DNA from: Macrophomina tecta
Taxonomy: Eukaryota > Ascomycota > Dothideomycetes > Botryosphaeriales > Botryosphaeriaceae
DNA: 64,000 nt
Assembly (NCBI GenBank): GCA_024180945.1
Contig: JAKSGN010000043.1
Location: 310,001-374,000, forward strand
Reading direction: 5' to 3'
Below the pieces are notes generated by a model, which did not search any database, had not been told where the DNA came from, and was given only the letters and a program-made list of their open reading frames with translations. Made by a program: the position numbers and the translations under genes. Each line of letters opens with the position of its first letter. The stretch's first letter is position 1. This document shows, one piece after another, positions 11,647 to 22,232 of the stretch.

Positions 11647-13030
11647 ACATGTTCGCCGAGAGCGCGCCCAGCTTCATGTCCTGGAACTCGGCCCGCCCCA
11701 GCTGCTGCAGCGCGTCAGTCCCACCAGCACGCCCTTTCCCACAATCTTCATGCCCATCGCCTCGCCGGTCCGTGCTTGAAACGCAGGTACACTTTGGACC
11801 CTGCGAGACGTCTGGTCATGCTGGCCAGTGCTCCATGCTTCGTCGTGCTGCTGAACGCCTGACGCAGGACAGTCTGGCTCCCTGGCGAGTCGATGAACTG
11901 TTTAGCCGCAAAGGCCTGCCTGAGCGTAGGGAAGTGCAGGCACGGTGCCCGGGTCATCCCGTCTTCCTTGAAGACGGCACACGCTCCTCCCCTGCCATTG
12001 ATGGCCTTAGTGCCTCTGCACGTGCTGGCGATGAATGCTCCCTCAGTCGTGGCCATCGGCACGAAGTAGCTGACCTCGTCCAGTAACCAACGGCCCAGCC
12101 ACACCCACGGGGATGGACATGTAGCCGATCACGTTCTCTGCACACCTGCCATACACTGTCGCAAAGTCGTAGCCAGCGTACGGCAGCCGCGAGATGACGC
12201 CGGACCGCGAAACCACAGCGCGCCGTATCTCGACGGCCGCCGTGTGGTCCTCCGCTATCTTCTCTAGACTATGCATGGGGAGCTGTCCGCTGATTGCCTT
12301 GGAGAAGATCTCCGACTTCTTCCGCTGCTCCGGGGAAGGGGCATTTGCACGCCCGCCTTCCGGATGGCTTTTGCCGTCGCGCCGCTCTGTTATCTAGCAG
12401 CTGCACTTGAATGCGATTTCCTCGTGCGAGATGCCTTGATGGCTAATGCGAAGGCGGACCGAGCCCGTCAAGCGCACGAATGGCTGAACCAGATGCACTG
12501 CCGCATGTTGATAGTCAGCAGCGATGGAGGCGGGTGGTCAGGGATCCTGCTTACACTGGCATTTGATTAACAGGGCGAACACTCCTTCAGCGCAGAGTAA
12601 TCCGTTCAGCACCAGGACGCGGGTGCTCTGTGCGTGGGGCAGGCCATGGACCATCAGGGCAAAAATGACGACCCGGCGGCAGATTATCCAGGTATTCGGG
12701 TTGACTGAGGCTAAAGCAGCGATGATGCGCTGCGAGTGCCCATGCCGGGGTCCGTTCCAGGACACCGCGGAGTTGTGCAGGGCCGCCATGGGTAAGCGAG
12801 TAAACTAGGCTAAGGAAGTGGTCGAGGGTGGTGTATTTCGCGCTCTCGCTTTTTCCCGCTGGCTGAATCGCTCTATATCTCTTTGCCACGATGACCTTGG
12901 AGGTAAATGCCAGCCAGCACACCGGCCACTTGCAAAGTGCGGATAGGAACCAGCAATCTACCGCTTGGGGGGCCCGCACCGCGATCCTCCGCCAGTAGTG
13001 CGGCTGACTCGACATAATTACCGGATACGG
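11647..13030 (-). pseudogene. HMG-CoA reductase pseudogene, truncated by a Gypsy LTR
   Basis: HMG-CoA reductase makes mevalonate from HMG-CoA at the ER membrane and is the target of statins. On the minus strand, sterol-sensing-like membrane sequence (TTLDHFLSLV, near 12820) is followed by EKSEIFSKAISGQLP and the HMG-CoA-binding block ENVIGYMSIPVGVAGPLV (about 12080-12150). Then come YFVPMATTEG with the catalytic Glu, MTR, and finally TGEAMGMKIVGKG and LGALSAN near the left end. These blocks sit in different frames: a shift follows GPLV at about 12085 and another comes before TGEAMGM at about 11770. The membrane part is also split over frames. The C-terminus is missing where the LTR begins. 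GC content is normal, so decay here came from indels rather than RIP. It is divergently placed against the AflR-like regulator. In compactin and lovastatin clusters an extra HMGR gives self-resistance; it could instead be a stray paralogue. Confidence 0.87.
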
Positions 13031-13819
13031 CAAGTCAAATAGCGCGCCGAACCGGCGGCTCCGGCACGGAACTGCAGGTGGCCCCTGGCCTTCCAGCTAT
13101 CCCACCGCCGTCTGAATCCTCCAGGCCTACCCTATCCTCCGGAACGCGGGACGCCCAGCGGGACCGCAATCGATCTAACCACAATGATCGGCTCCGACGA
13201 CGGTCGGCGGGCATCCGAACAAGGACTCCTCCATCACGCCTTAGCACTGACTCCACATCGCCGTCCTGCACCTCCGCTGTCAAGCAGGAAAGCAGCTCGG
13301 CTACCGCTGCCTCCCTGCGTCAATGTGTCTGGCCCGCTTGGCGGCATTGATTACCGTTCCCTGCCTCCGTCTACACTTAACGGTGAGTCCCGCTCCCACC
13401 ATGTACAGCGCAGGCACCAGCGCAGTAGGATTGTGCGCATCTCCATACAACCGCAAAGGATTGCTGACACGTGGGGAAGGGGCTGTAACCGGAAGCCGCG
13501 TCGTCAGGCGCCCTGTAGATGAGTTCTTTTATGCGACCTGTCGTGCGTGGTGTAGAAGCGATGCTTTAGCGAAGCGTTGGAAGGAGAACGGGTAGTAATC
13601 TTTGCACGTCCGACTCGCTGTACGAGGCTGGCTGGCTGACGGTGGCGTTCAGGACGAGTCGTGACCTGCAAGGGTCCCACGGTAAGGCCTACAAACACTT
13701 ATCGCCTAATACCTCAGGCGATTATTCAACGTTGCAGGGCAGCACTTATTCTTAAGAGCGGTTCGACCCGCGCTGATAATCTTAGTTGTCTAGCCCTGCC
13801 CTGCCTGCCGCCGAGAATC
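13031..13819. other. Intergenic stretch between HMGR (-) and regulator (+)
   Basis: This is GC-normal DNA with several short ORFs, none resembling a known protein or with consistent coding character. It would contain the divergent promoters of the HMGR remnant and the regulator. No conserved binding site could be asserted by eye. Confidence 0.5.
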
Positions 13820-15211
13820 ATGTTTGCCACACTTAAGTATCGCCCTCAGTCCAGCCTGTCCCAGGTGGGCAATACGGCGTCGTCCAGACGCACCTCTACG
13901 GGCGTCTCACGTCTGGCATGTGTGAATTGCAGGAAGAAGAAGGTAAGTGGGTCGAGCTTTCTCCTAATCTACTTGAGCAGTGCTGATCGCAATAGCTTCG
14001 ATGTAGTGGCGAGTGTCCTGCGTGCGAGCGCTGTCGTCTCAAAGGCTTGGAATGCACGTATCCCAAGAGGACCAGCCGGACTGGGAACAAAACCACTACA
14101 AACTCGGACGAGGGTTCAGCCCAGAAGAAAGACCAATCGAAGAGCCTAAAACCACCGGAGGGCACCCAGCCACCTAAAGATAATGCAAATGCGAATTCAG
14201 ATGTCTCGACCGTCCCAGCGTCCAGGGCAGGCTCCACAGAACTAGACTCATCTCGCTCACAAACCGGCGAGCTTTCCGCTTTCGGGCCCACCTCTCTCAT
14301 AGACGAAGGTCTCGACTGCGAGATGCAACTGCCAACCCCGATCGATACAGGGGTGGGGTCGAGCAAGGGAAGCCCCTCGGAATCTGCAGGCGCCGAGGCA
14401 GTGTCTACGGAGGGAGACCCCTCACTTGGTGAGCCTATACTGCAATGCTAGTAAGCTGAGGTCCGTTGTTCACAATCCCCCAGATCTTGCTGCGTACGAC
14501 TATGACTTCCCGCCCTCGGGCTTCGATTTTTATGGCCTAGACTCCGGTCTTTCGCCTCTCGGGCCCTCGTCTTTCTCCAGTGCATGGTTTGATCCCATAC
14601 CGATGCAACACACCGAATCGGCCAATATTTCGTCAAAAATGCCTACTCCAAGTCCTTCAAAATGCAAATGCGTCCACCTTGCTGTAATGACGCTAGAGGA
14701 GGCTGCACCAGGCACCGAGCTGGCAAGCTTCTCCCTAGCACAGTCGGTGCTCGCAGCCCACAAACAGTCGCTGACGCAGTGCGAGATGCTGCTCGCATGC
14801 CCGCACTGCTCATCGCCGTCATCGGTGATGATGCTGGTGCTCATGGTCCTCGACAAGCTGATCACATCCTTCCGCCAAATCCACGCCTTCAGCCAGTCGT
14901 GGACCGGGCTGTTAACACCTGACGACGCCGGAGGGCTCCTGCGACAGGCGGCACAGCTCACTGACGAGGTTCGAGACCGGCGCATCTCGCTCGGCGACTA
15001 TCAGATCGACTCGAGCAACGAGTGGTCGCGGGTTATGGATGTGCTGCTGCTCTTCCAAATGTCGCGGCTGAACCGCTTGCTCATGAAGTTGCGGGCGCGG
15101 GTAAATTCGGCCAAGGAGGAGTCGCAGCTGCACATCATCGAGCAGATCGAGGACCGTTTCCGGACCTTCCTCACGAACTTTGAGCGCAGCACCTCATTCT
15201 CCATCTGCTAG
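13820..15211 (+). CDS. AflR-like Zn2Cys6 transcription factor, cluster regulator
   Basis: Three exons: 13820-13942, 13996-14428 and 14484-15211, with introns of 53 and 55 nt (GTAAGT...TAG and GTGAGC...CAG), giving 427 residues. The first intron splits the DNA-binding domain. Once spliced, the domain reads CVNCRKKKLRCSGECPACER and onward, with Cys at 34, 37, 44, 51, 54 and 61: exactly C-x2-C-x6-C-x6-C-x2-C-x6-C. A Ser/Pro/Thr-rich linker follows. The C-terminal half has the Cys-rich CKCVHLAVMTLEE block and a helical region (SVLAAHKQSLTQCEMLLACP) typical of the AflR regulatory domain. Members usually switch on the secondary-metabolite cluster in which they sit, which fits the P450 and MFS pump downstream. 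No frameshift or RIP stop was found, so the gene looks usable even though two neighbours are broken. The product of the cluster is unknown. Confidence 0.9.
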
Positions 15212-16769
15212 ACCCTCTGGCTCCCTAGATTTCCTTTGTTTAGATGGGACTGCTGGGTTTTCTCAATTTCTGGCGCTTTGGGGTCGACTGAAAGATGGGG
15301 AGGTAGGGACAGGCATATCCTTGGCATTGGCGTCGGGTAAGAGGGGGAAATACGCGATACGTTCATTAGTCTCTCTCGAAGGATCCGCCATACCCACATA
15401 CGATCCCATTCATTGACAATGATATTTCGTGCGGAGTTATTTCGCTCTTTTTCTCCAGATGGAGAATCATTGGCTCCTTTCTGTTCTATTTTAGCAAGAC
15501 TTTGCATATGATTCGCCGTCTAAAGTGAGGTTCCAAGCTCACCCAAGCGTGGATAAACCCTCGTCGGCGGGATTTTGTGCTCTTGGCTGGCTCCTCGGCT
15601 CTGAGACCCGGCGGCGGGCATGGGGGGATTGGAAACACTGGAGATAACGCAGGAATTGCGACTGGAAAGTATTGGCTATTTGCCGGGCCCGTTTTCCCAC
15701 TTTTGGGAGAAGGTGCCGAGGAATGAGGAAAGGAATTGTAATACGGAGGAATTTATAGAACATGAACGCGGCACATACGTGGCAGACGCGAACGAGGAAT
15801 TCATACACGTTAGTAATCCCTTCAGCCCTGTGGACGAAGGAAAGAAAAAGAAAAAGAAGGGCCGTGCATTGCCAGGGTGGTTGCACGCCCATGTTACACA
15901 TGTGTTTCGCCCCCAAATCATCGTCCACCTTGGTGTTTTTTTTTTTTTTTTTTTTTGGTGGTTGTCTGCTTTCTCCTTCTTTTTTTGGTTCTGCCCTCGC
16001 TTCGTATCCTTGAACGTGCATATGCACCATTTTCCGAATAGAGCAGGTCTGAATTCATTTTTTTATTTTCTTGGGGCGACATACTGTCATCAGTGCAGTT
16101 TTGTTATACTTATGCCACCAACCATTTCCATCAGACCTGTGGGTAACGACGGTACGCCTGTCGGGCCGGCCGTTTTTTTTTTTTTTTTTCCTACTCTTTC
16201 TTACATTCTTTCGCTCCACCTTTCCTTCCTTCCCACCTTCCCTATTGCTGACACTGCGTGCAGCGTGCCACTTCCGTCTTTGACTCTGTTCATCCCACTG
16301 AAGGAACGAAGAAAAAAGCCCCTTCTTACGCCGTTGCCACCGCCACTGCCGCTGCAGGAGAAGGATGCCGCAGCGCCGCCTGACGCGGGTGTTCAAGCGT
16401 TCTGAGTCGGCTGCCAGCCCTTCGATAGTCGATGCGACGTGAGCAGCTTTGACGAGCATGGGGCGCATTTCCTGATAGGTGAGGCGGTTGTGTGTGCGTG
16501 GTCCTGGCGTCGGTTTGTTTATCTGTCTCCTCATTTTTTTTATTTTTGCGAAACCGAAGGGTGGAGAAGGGGACTGTGCGCGCAGTGCGTGGGTTCGTCG
16601 CTCGGGTATGCGGAAAGAGTGGGGCGTTGGGGAGAGGGATGGTAGCTGGGTATTCACTAGGGCGGCAGGGGGTTGGGGTGGTGTGGACTGGAAGACGCGC
16701 GCGCGCGTGTGTGTATGTGTGTGTGTGTGTGTGTGGGGGGGGGGGAGAAAGACAGAGAGACAGAGAGCG
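15212..16769. other. Gene-poor stretch with poly-T runs and microsatellites
   Basis: Long T tracts lie at about 15937-15956 and 16172-16188. A GC/GT dinucleotide array followed by a G run and GA repeats lies at about 16698-16770. Longer ORFs here are low-complexity (Phe, Lys or Ser runs) and look like chance. On the minus strand around 16385-16490 there is a short stretch of plausible coding (EMRPMLVKAAHVASTIEG), possibly a gene remnant; I do not recognise it. Confidence 0.5.
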
Positions 16770-18110
16770 AATACTCTCGCCTGGCCCAGGCAGCCGCGGG
16801 GTCCATACGAGAACGACTAGAAGTCAGCCCTCTTTTCGGCGGCAAAGTTAGCGCCGTCATCTTCGAGCCAGCGCTTTGGGACGAAGTCGCCGGGCTGGGT
16901 GAAGTTGAAAGCCGAATGGTTCGCGGCGTAGTTGCAGGCGCTGACAACCCTCTGTGAAGGGAAGCAGCCATCCTTGCATTAGCGAGTTGTGTCTCCATAT
17001 CTAATGCTGTTTTTTTCTCTTTCTCTTTTTGTATGTATCCCACGAGCGGTGTCCATGCAGCGTGGGGGTCGTCGCCCCCGTGAAGGATTCTTTCGGGGAC
17101 AGGGAAATACGCACACCTCCAGAGACCCACTGGCTGCAGATGGTGGCACCCTGGGCGGGAACGGCGCGCGGCGGCGGACAGGGCACGGGGTGTTAGATGC
17201 GAAGCGCCTCCTCGATGCAGGTGCCCAGGTAGTGGAGGCGAATCGGATCCTGCATTGTGATGCCGGCGTCTGATTAATGGTGGCGCGGATGTCCTGCAGC
17301 AGCTTCGCGAAGACGCGCCCTTTCTGGAGCAGCAGAAAGGCCAGGCCGATAAGCAGCGTGGCCGTAATCTCGGTGCCGGCGAGCATGACGGTGCTAGCGG
17401 AGCTATATATCTCAGGCAGCGTAAGGCGGCTGCCGTCGTCCTTACGCGTCACGTAGATCCAGATGTCCGCAGCATCTAGCCGAGGACGGCCAGCTTAAAA
17501 TTATTAAAGACGGCCTCGACCCACTTATTATAGCGGTTATTAGTTAACATTACTAGTGGCTCGCTGAAGGTCAAGTCGGCCATGATGTCGAAGGTGCAGA
17601 AGTTGTATAGGTCCGAGATATCGGCCGTCACGACGTCGCTGCCCGCGCTAAAGCGGCCGCTAATCACGTTAATTATTTAGTTAATACAGCCCTGGAAGAA
17701 GGCCGCCTGCTCTTTTAGCTCGTAGTCACAGAAGGCGTGCGAGAAGGTCTTATACACGCAGCCGTAGTGGGCATCGCCCTTAGCGCGTGCGGCGCCGTTC
17801 TCGCCGACGAAATCGAGCCCCTCGGAGACGGGGTCCGTCTTAACACTCTCCTTGCCGTGGGGCTACAGGGCGTAGATGTCGCGCCAGGCCTAGCTATCGA
17901 TATAGCTCAGGTGGTTAGGGTTAATGCGCATGACAGGCCGGTAGGCGTCGTGCAGGGATTTAATGACTGCGGATTGCGGCCCTGTAGCAAGCTGATGGTG
18001 TACGGAATCCGTGACACGGCGTTGCGCCACGGGCCGGGGTGGCTGCGCACAGTATGCTGCAAGGCGTTGTAGATGGCTAAGCACACTGCCTGTTTGGTGT
18101 TAACACGCAG
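16770..18110 (-). pseudogene. Cytochrome P450 pseudogene with RIP stops, frameshifts and an internal deletion
   Basis: P450 landmarks occur in order on the minus strand. RSHPGPWRNAVSRIPY (about 18030) is the proline-rich start. VMRINPNHLSYIDS (about 17910) and YNFCTFDIMADLTFSEPL (about 17590) follow. The I-helix VMLAGTEITATLL is at about 17380 and CIEEALRI (ExxR) at about 17200. NHSAFNFTQPGDFVPKRW lies at about 16890, and the haem loop FSYGPRGCLG at about 16800 keeps its Cys. It is not functional. A frameshift lies near 17965. CAG-to-TAG stops follow IDS, precede the haem loop and occur in between. Roughly 100 residues are missing between KLAVLG (about 17485) and the WIYVTRKDD segment. ExxR and PERW-like segments are in different frames. 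The block 17460-17900 is noticeably AT-shifted, as if RIP acted on it. Probably a tailoring enzyme of the same lost pathway; family not assigned. Confidence 0.88.
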
Positions 18111-18694
18111 GTCATCCCGAGAGTTGAGAGGCACTTGTCGACGCCACCAACGCCACCCCGAGACAGCTCGGATCGACCAGAGCATGTATACAGAGAAGAG
18201 GCCGTCTTTCCAGCTGAATTCCAGAGGCACCCGCCGGTGGGCATGAGAATGACAATAACAACACCACAGCAGTGGTATTTGCAGGAAAGGGACTGCTCTC
18301 TGTTTCCGGCGCTCGCATACTCGCAGTCTGCAGCTGCAACTAGAATGGAACCGCAGACTTGGCCCGGCGCGGCTTCCGAGCCCCCTTCCGCTTTGGACGA
18401 GAGCATCCCTTTCCGAGACGGCCCGTCCGAAGATTTTGGTCCGGAGACACGTCCTCGGTTTGGCTCGATAGACCTGTAACTCTATGATACCAGTTATATC
18501 TCCGCCCTCGAGTCAGCTTCGGCCGACTGCACATCGAATGCCTTGCTGTACAAGTATCGCCGACTGAAAGCCTGTCCTCCCCGTTCGGCCGCTATCGTGT
18601 TTACGCTACGGGTAGGCGTCTGCTTACTTCCCACACATCATCTTCCTGTTTATTGCGCATTGTCTCCCTCTGCCCCCGGCTGCGAACGGGCAAG
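18111..18694. other. Divergent intergenic region between the P450 remnant (-) and MFS gene (+)
   Basis: This is GC-normal sequence. An open frame on the plus strand (18135-18479) has no recognisable domain and is probably chance. The region would hold the MFS promoter and the start of the P450, whose N-terminal anchor could not be placed. Confidence 0.45.
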
Positions 18695-20761
18695 ATGAGC
18701 GCCGCCAAGGATAGAAATGCAGATACCCAGTATCCGACCGGCTTCGCCTACTTTGCCATCGTCCTGTCCTTGGGCATGTCCATGTTTCTGGTAAGAGCCA
18801 AAAAAAAAAAAAATTAATCAATTCTAACGCTGAACACTTGAAGCTGACTAGAGACAGGCGTCTTTAGATTCAGTGAGCAATCTTCGTCTGCTGGCTACGG
18901 CAATCTACTGATCTCCTCATCAGACAATCATTACACCAGCAGTTCCAAAAATCACAGAGGAGTTCCACAGCCTTGATCAGGTCGGCTGGTATGGCTCAGC
19001 CCTGTTCCTTACTGTTGCTGCGACGCAAGCGGTCTGGGGAAAGGCCTATAAATACTTCCCCCTAAAAATCGTCTTCCTCGTGGCCATGGGCTTTTTTGAG
19101 CTCGGCAGTCTTATGTGCGGTCAGTAAGCTGCTCCCGATAGACACTGACTTGGCGGCTGACATTGGTGTCCTCATGCAGGGGTCGCCCAGAACAGCGAAG
19201 TATTCATTGCTGGCCGCGCTGTCGTGGGCGTTGGCCTCGCTGGGCTGGTTTCCGGTGCTTTTATCATCATCAAGTTTTCCAGCGCCCCGTCCGCACTACC
19301 AATGATGCTGGGTCTTCTTGGAGCGGCATACGGTATCGCGTCAGTCGTCGGCCCGCTGCTCGGTGGTGCCTTCACTGATCATGTAACTTGGCGCTGGTGG
19401 TGTGTATCCCTAATATCCTTTCGTTTGCAGTCAGGCCACTTATCATATACAGCTTCTATATTAATCTACCCTGCGGTGGTGCTGCAGCCGCCCTAATTGC
19501 CCTTCTATTCAAGACCCCTAATGCCGCTAAGCCAGTAGAAGCTCCGCTGCTTGAGAAAATTCTCCAGATGGACCCACTAGGCTGCTGCCTAATCTGCGCC
19601 GCCGGCGCGTGCTACCTGATGGCTCTCGAATGGGGAGGTGTTGCGAAGGCTTGGAGCAACTCGGAGGTCTATGGCCTTCTTATCGGCTTCGTCCTCATTA
19701 CTGCTGTTTTCATCTTTAACAACTTCTGGATCCAGGGTGACCGCGGCCTCCTGCAGGCTAGGCTCCTTAAGAACCGTCGGCTAGCTCACGCCTTCGCCTT
19801 CAACTTCCTGTAAGCCCGTCCATGTGTCTAATAACCGCCAGAAAGGCTGACATAGCAGGCTCGCCGGCGTGTTTTATGTCCTCCTGTACTACCTCCCCAT
19901 CTACTTCCAAGCCGTGCAGGGCACCGACGCCATCTCCTCCGGCGTCCGGCTGATCCCCTTCATCCTCGGGCATAGTGCGTCTTCAAACCGCCCCCTTCCA
20001 TCACAACCATCTAACCACAAAACCTCTCGTAGCCTGCGCAACCATCTTTTCCGGCGGCGTGATTGGCAAGATCGGCCACTTCGTCCCCTTCCTCGTCATC
20101 GGCGGCTGCATCGTCACCATCGGCTGCGGCCTGATCTACACCTGGGGCCTACACACGCCTGCCGGCAAGTGGATCGGGTACCAGATCATTGCGGGCGTCG
20201 GCAACGGGCTGGCGTTCCAAGTTCCCATGACGGCGGTGCAGAACACGGCTGCCATCGAAGACGCCGCCACGGCCACCGCCATGGCGCTCTGTAAGCAATC
20301 CCACGCCTCCGCCTCCCTCTTGCCTCCCTTCTTTCGCCCCTCGCGCTGACACGGTGCGGTGCACAGTCTTCCAGACCATCGGCGGCGCTCTCAGCGTCTC
20401 GGCTGGCCAGTCCCTCTTCCAAAACCGCCTCATCCAGCTCGTCTCGCAGTACGTGCCCGAGCTCGACTCGCACGCCGTCATCGCCGCCGGCGCCAAGGAT
20501 CTCGACAAGTCGTTCACCGGCGCGCAGCTGGACGGCGTGCTGCGCGCGTACGTGGGCGGGTTCAAGTGGGCGTTTATCTTCGCGACGGCGTGCGGGTGCG
20601 CGGCAACGTTGGCCGGCGCGACGCAGCCGTGGGGGAAGCTCGTGTTGGCGGCAAAGGATGACGCGGCGTCGTCATCGTCGACGGCGACGACGACGGATGG
20701 GCGGACGGTAGTGGAGGAGGATAGGGCGATGGCAGAGAAGAAGGAGTCGGAGTTGGCTTGA
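18695..20761 (+). CDS. MFS multidrug-type efflux transporter (DHA2, 14-TM class)
   Basis: Proton-driven export of small molecules across the plasma membrane; in fungal clusters such pumps export the product and protect the producer. Eight exons: 18695-18790, 18858-18872, 18924-19119, 19180-19399, 19453-19809, 19859-19974, 20033-20290 and 20367-20761, giving 550 residues, the usual size. The 15-nt second exon encodes ASLDS, needed to complete motif D1 as [15 protein letters not shown]. Further landmarks are [10 protein letters not shown], the motif C-like stretch [19 protein letters not shown] and [15 protein letters not shown]. There are many hydrophobic segments and a Ser/Thr-rich acidic C-terminal tail. 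All splice sites are GT-AG and phases close without a stop, so the gene looks intact. Its start (GCAAGATGAG) was chosen because the TM1 region follows directly. It resembles the pump next to HMGR in statin clusters in position and class, but such pumps are common. Confidence 0.92.
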
Positions 20762-21087
20762 GAGCGGGAGCGGTGGATGGGTGGAGTTAATGCGCGGGAG
20801 AGCGGTGAGTGGGCGGGTGGGACTCGTTGGGTTGGGGGCGCAGCGCTTCGCTACGCTTGAGAACGGGGCGGGGAAGGTCTTTTCCTTTCTTTTTTGCTTT
20901 TTAATTATGATTTGTCTCGCTTGTACCAATGCTTATGCTGCATGACGGCAACGGCTTCGCACTCGTTTAGAACAGTTAATAGGAGTTGTTCGTTGAAAAA
21001 TGAGTAGCGTAGTTTAAAAGCGAGTTGTCCATCCAAGCGAGCCGTCCACCTTACCAACTTTACGCGACGCGTCACCTTTCAACTACA
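20762..21087. other. MFS 3' flank and left end of a pogo-like fragment
   Basis: From about 20960 the composition changes and Fot1-type 5' sequence seems to begin (repeated GAGTTGT and CCAAGCGAGCCGTCCACC motifs). No terminal inverted repeat partner was found in the window. Confidence 0.4.
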
Positions 21088-21854
21088 ATGGCTTAACCAA
21101 CTACTACTCGATTAATTCGCAGCGAAGCAGATATCTTCCTTACTATCTTAGCTATAAATGCGAATTAGATTTAGAGCGAAAGGCGCGCTATACGAACGTT
21201 TAACGTTCCCTAAACCACGCTCCGCGACCGACGCACTAGAGTCGCCTCACGACGCGATTACGAGCCTAATTCGAGGAAGCTTATAAAACTTAAAGAGAAG
21301 GCAATCATTTAATATATACTTAACCTAGATTTACAAGGCTTTGCGCCTACGTTAGATATAGTGCGGGATATAGCTAACGAACTACTTACTAAGCGCACTA
21401 CTAGCTAGGTTAGTATATATTAGCTAAGAAACTTTATTAAGCAGGCTCTATAGCTTAAAACTTAATTAAATCGACTATATAGTCGCTAGCGGGCCTTATA
21501 TAAGAATCCTAAGATTCTTAGAGAGTAGTTTAAACTTATATAGTATATAAAAAAAAAGTAATATACTCTATAAGTAAGATAGCTATCTAAGCGAGATAGC
21601 TACTTTCTACTAATACTAATTAATTAAGTCCTACTTTTCTACTATAATATAATAAATCTACTATAATTTTACTTTAAATTAATAAACTAGATTATTCTAT
21701 AGCTTTCTAATAAGTATACGTATTATAGCTAGGTTTATTATAAATTCTATAGCTCTAAACATTTATATAAACCCTATCTATATAACTACTACTTTAGTAT
21801 ATTTCTTACTTTATCTACGTATTTATATTCTTTTAATCTAACAAGTCTTATTGC
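21088..21854 (+). pseudogene. Pogo/Fot1-type DNA transposase fragment, RIP-inactivated
   Basis: From the ATG at 21088 one frame reads through about 150 codons broken only by stops at Gln/Trp positions. Recognisable pieces are TFNVP*TTLRDR (helix-turn-helix), then NSRKLIKLKEKAI, YILNLDLQGFAPTLDIVRDIANELL (quoted in two parts: YILNLDLQGFAPT and LDIVRDIANELL), NFIKQAL*LKT and R*RALYKNPKIL. These follow the order of the CENP-B-type DNA-binding region of fungal Fot1 transposases. The DDE catalytic part is not seen; similarity fades by about 21560 and the LTR of element C starts at 21855. Confidence 0.78.
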
Positions 21855-22232
21855 TATAAACAACACTTTACCTTAAGATTACTAAGAAACTAGACCTCTA
21901 ATTAAGACTCCTAATAAGCCAAATTATCTGAAATAGTCTTTACTAAAAGTCTATAGCCTAGCCTTTTTAGGTTTAGGCCGAATCCACAGACTTTATAGCC
22001 GGAAAACTGGAAAAACTAAGAAATAGGGCCTGTGCCAGGCCGTACCTAACCTGGCAGGCAGGCCCGAGGGCCCGAACCGGGCCTACCCCCTAAGCACCCT
22101 GCACCTACCTAGAGGTTAACCTCTCGGAACGGACGAAGACTTTCGGATAAGAAACTAGCCAGGTTACTAAGTAACTTTTGTTAAGGAGCACTAGTACTAG
22201 CATTATTTATTTAAGAGTTATTAAGTAATACA
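21855..22232 (+). repeat. Element C LTR, forward copy, with an unmutated GC-rich core
   Basis: It starts TATAAACAACACTTTACC and ends TTAAGTAATACA. The stretch 22025-22140 is GC-rich and keeps CpA/TpG (for example CCTGTGCCAGGCC), unlike the corresponding part of the reverse copy. Confidence 0.85.

Noticed and set aside
15620..16405. 261-codon open frame on the plus strand
   Set aside because: It runs through poly-T and poly-A tracts, giving Phe and Lys runs. It has no domain, and an equally long frame exists on the other strand.
16698..16770. Regulatory element in the GT/G/GA-rich stretch
   Set aside because: Plain microsatellite; no evidence for function.
18135..18479. 114-codon frame upstream of the MFS gene
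   Set aside because: Low-complexity Pro/Ser/Arg composition and no homology recognised. It lies in the divergent promoter region.
18791..18923. Single 133-nt first intron of the MFS gene
   Set aside because: It would delete the core of motif D1. Splitting it around a 15-nt exon restores the motif with good splice sites.
11647..20761. Calling this a functional statin cluster
   Set aside because: No polyketide synthase, acyltransferase or enoyl reductase is present, and HMGR and P450 are broken. Only a remnant hypothesis is supportable.
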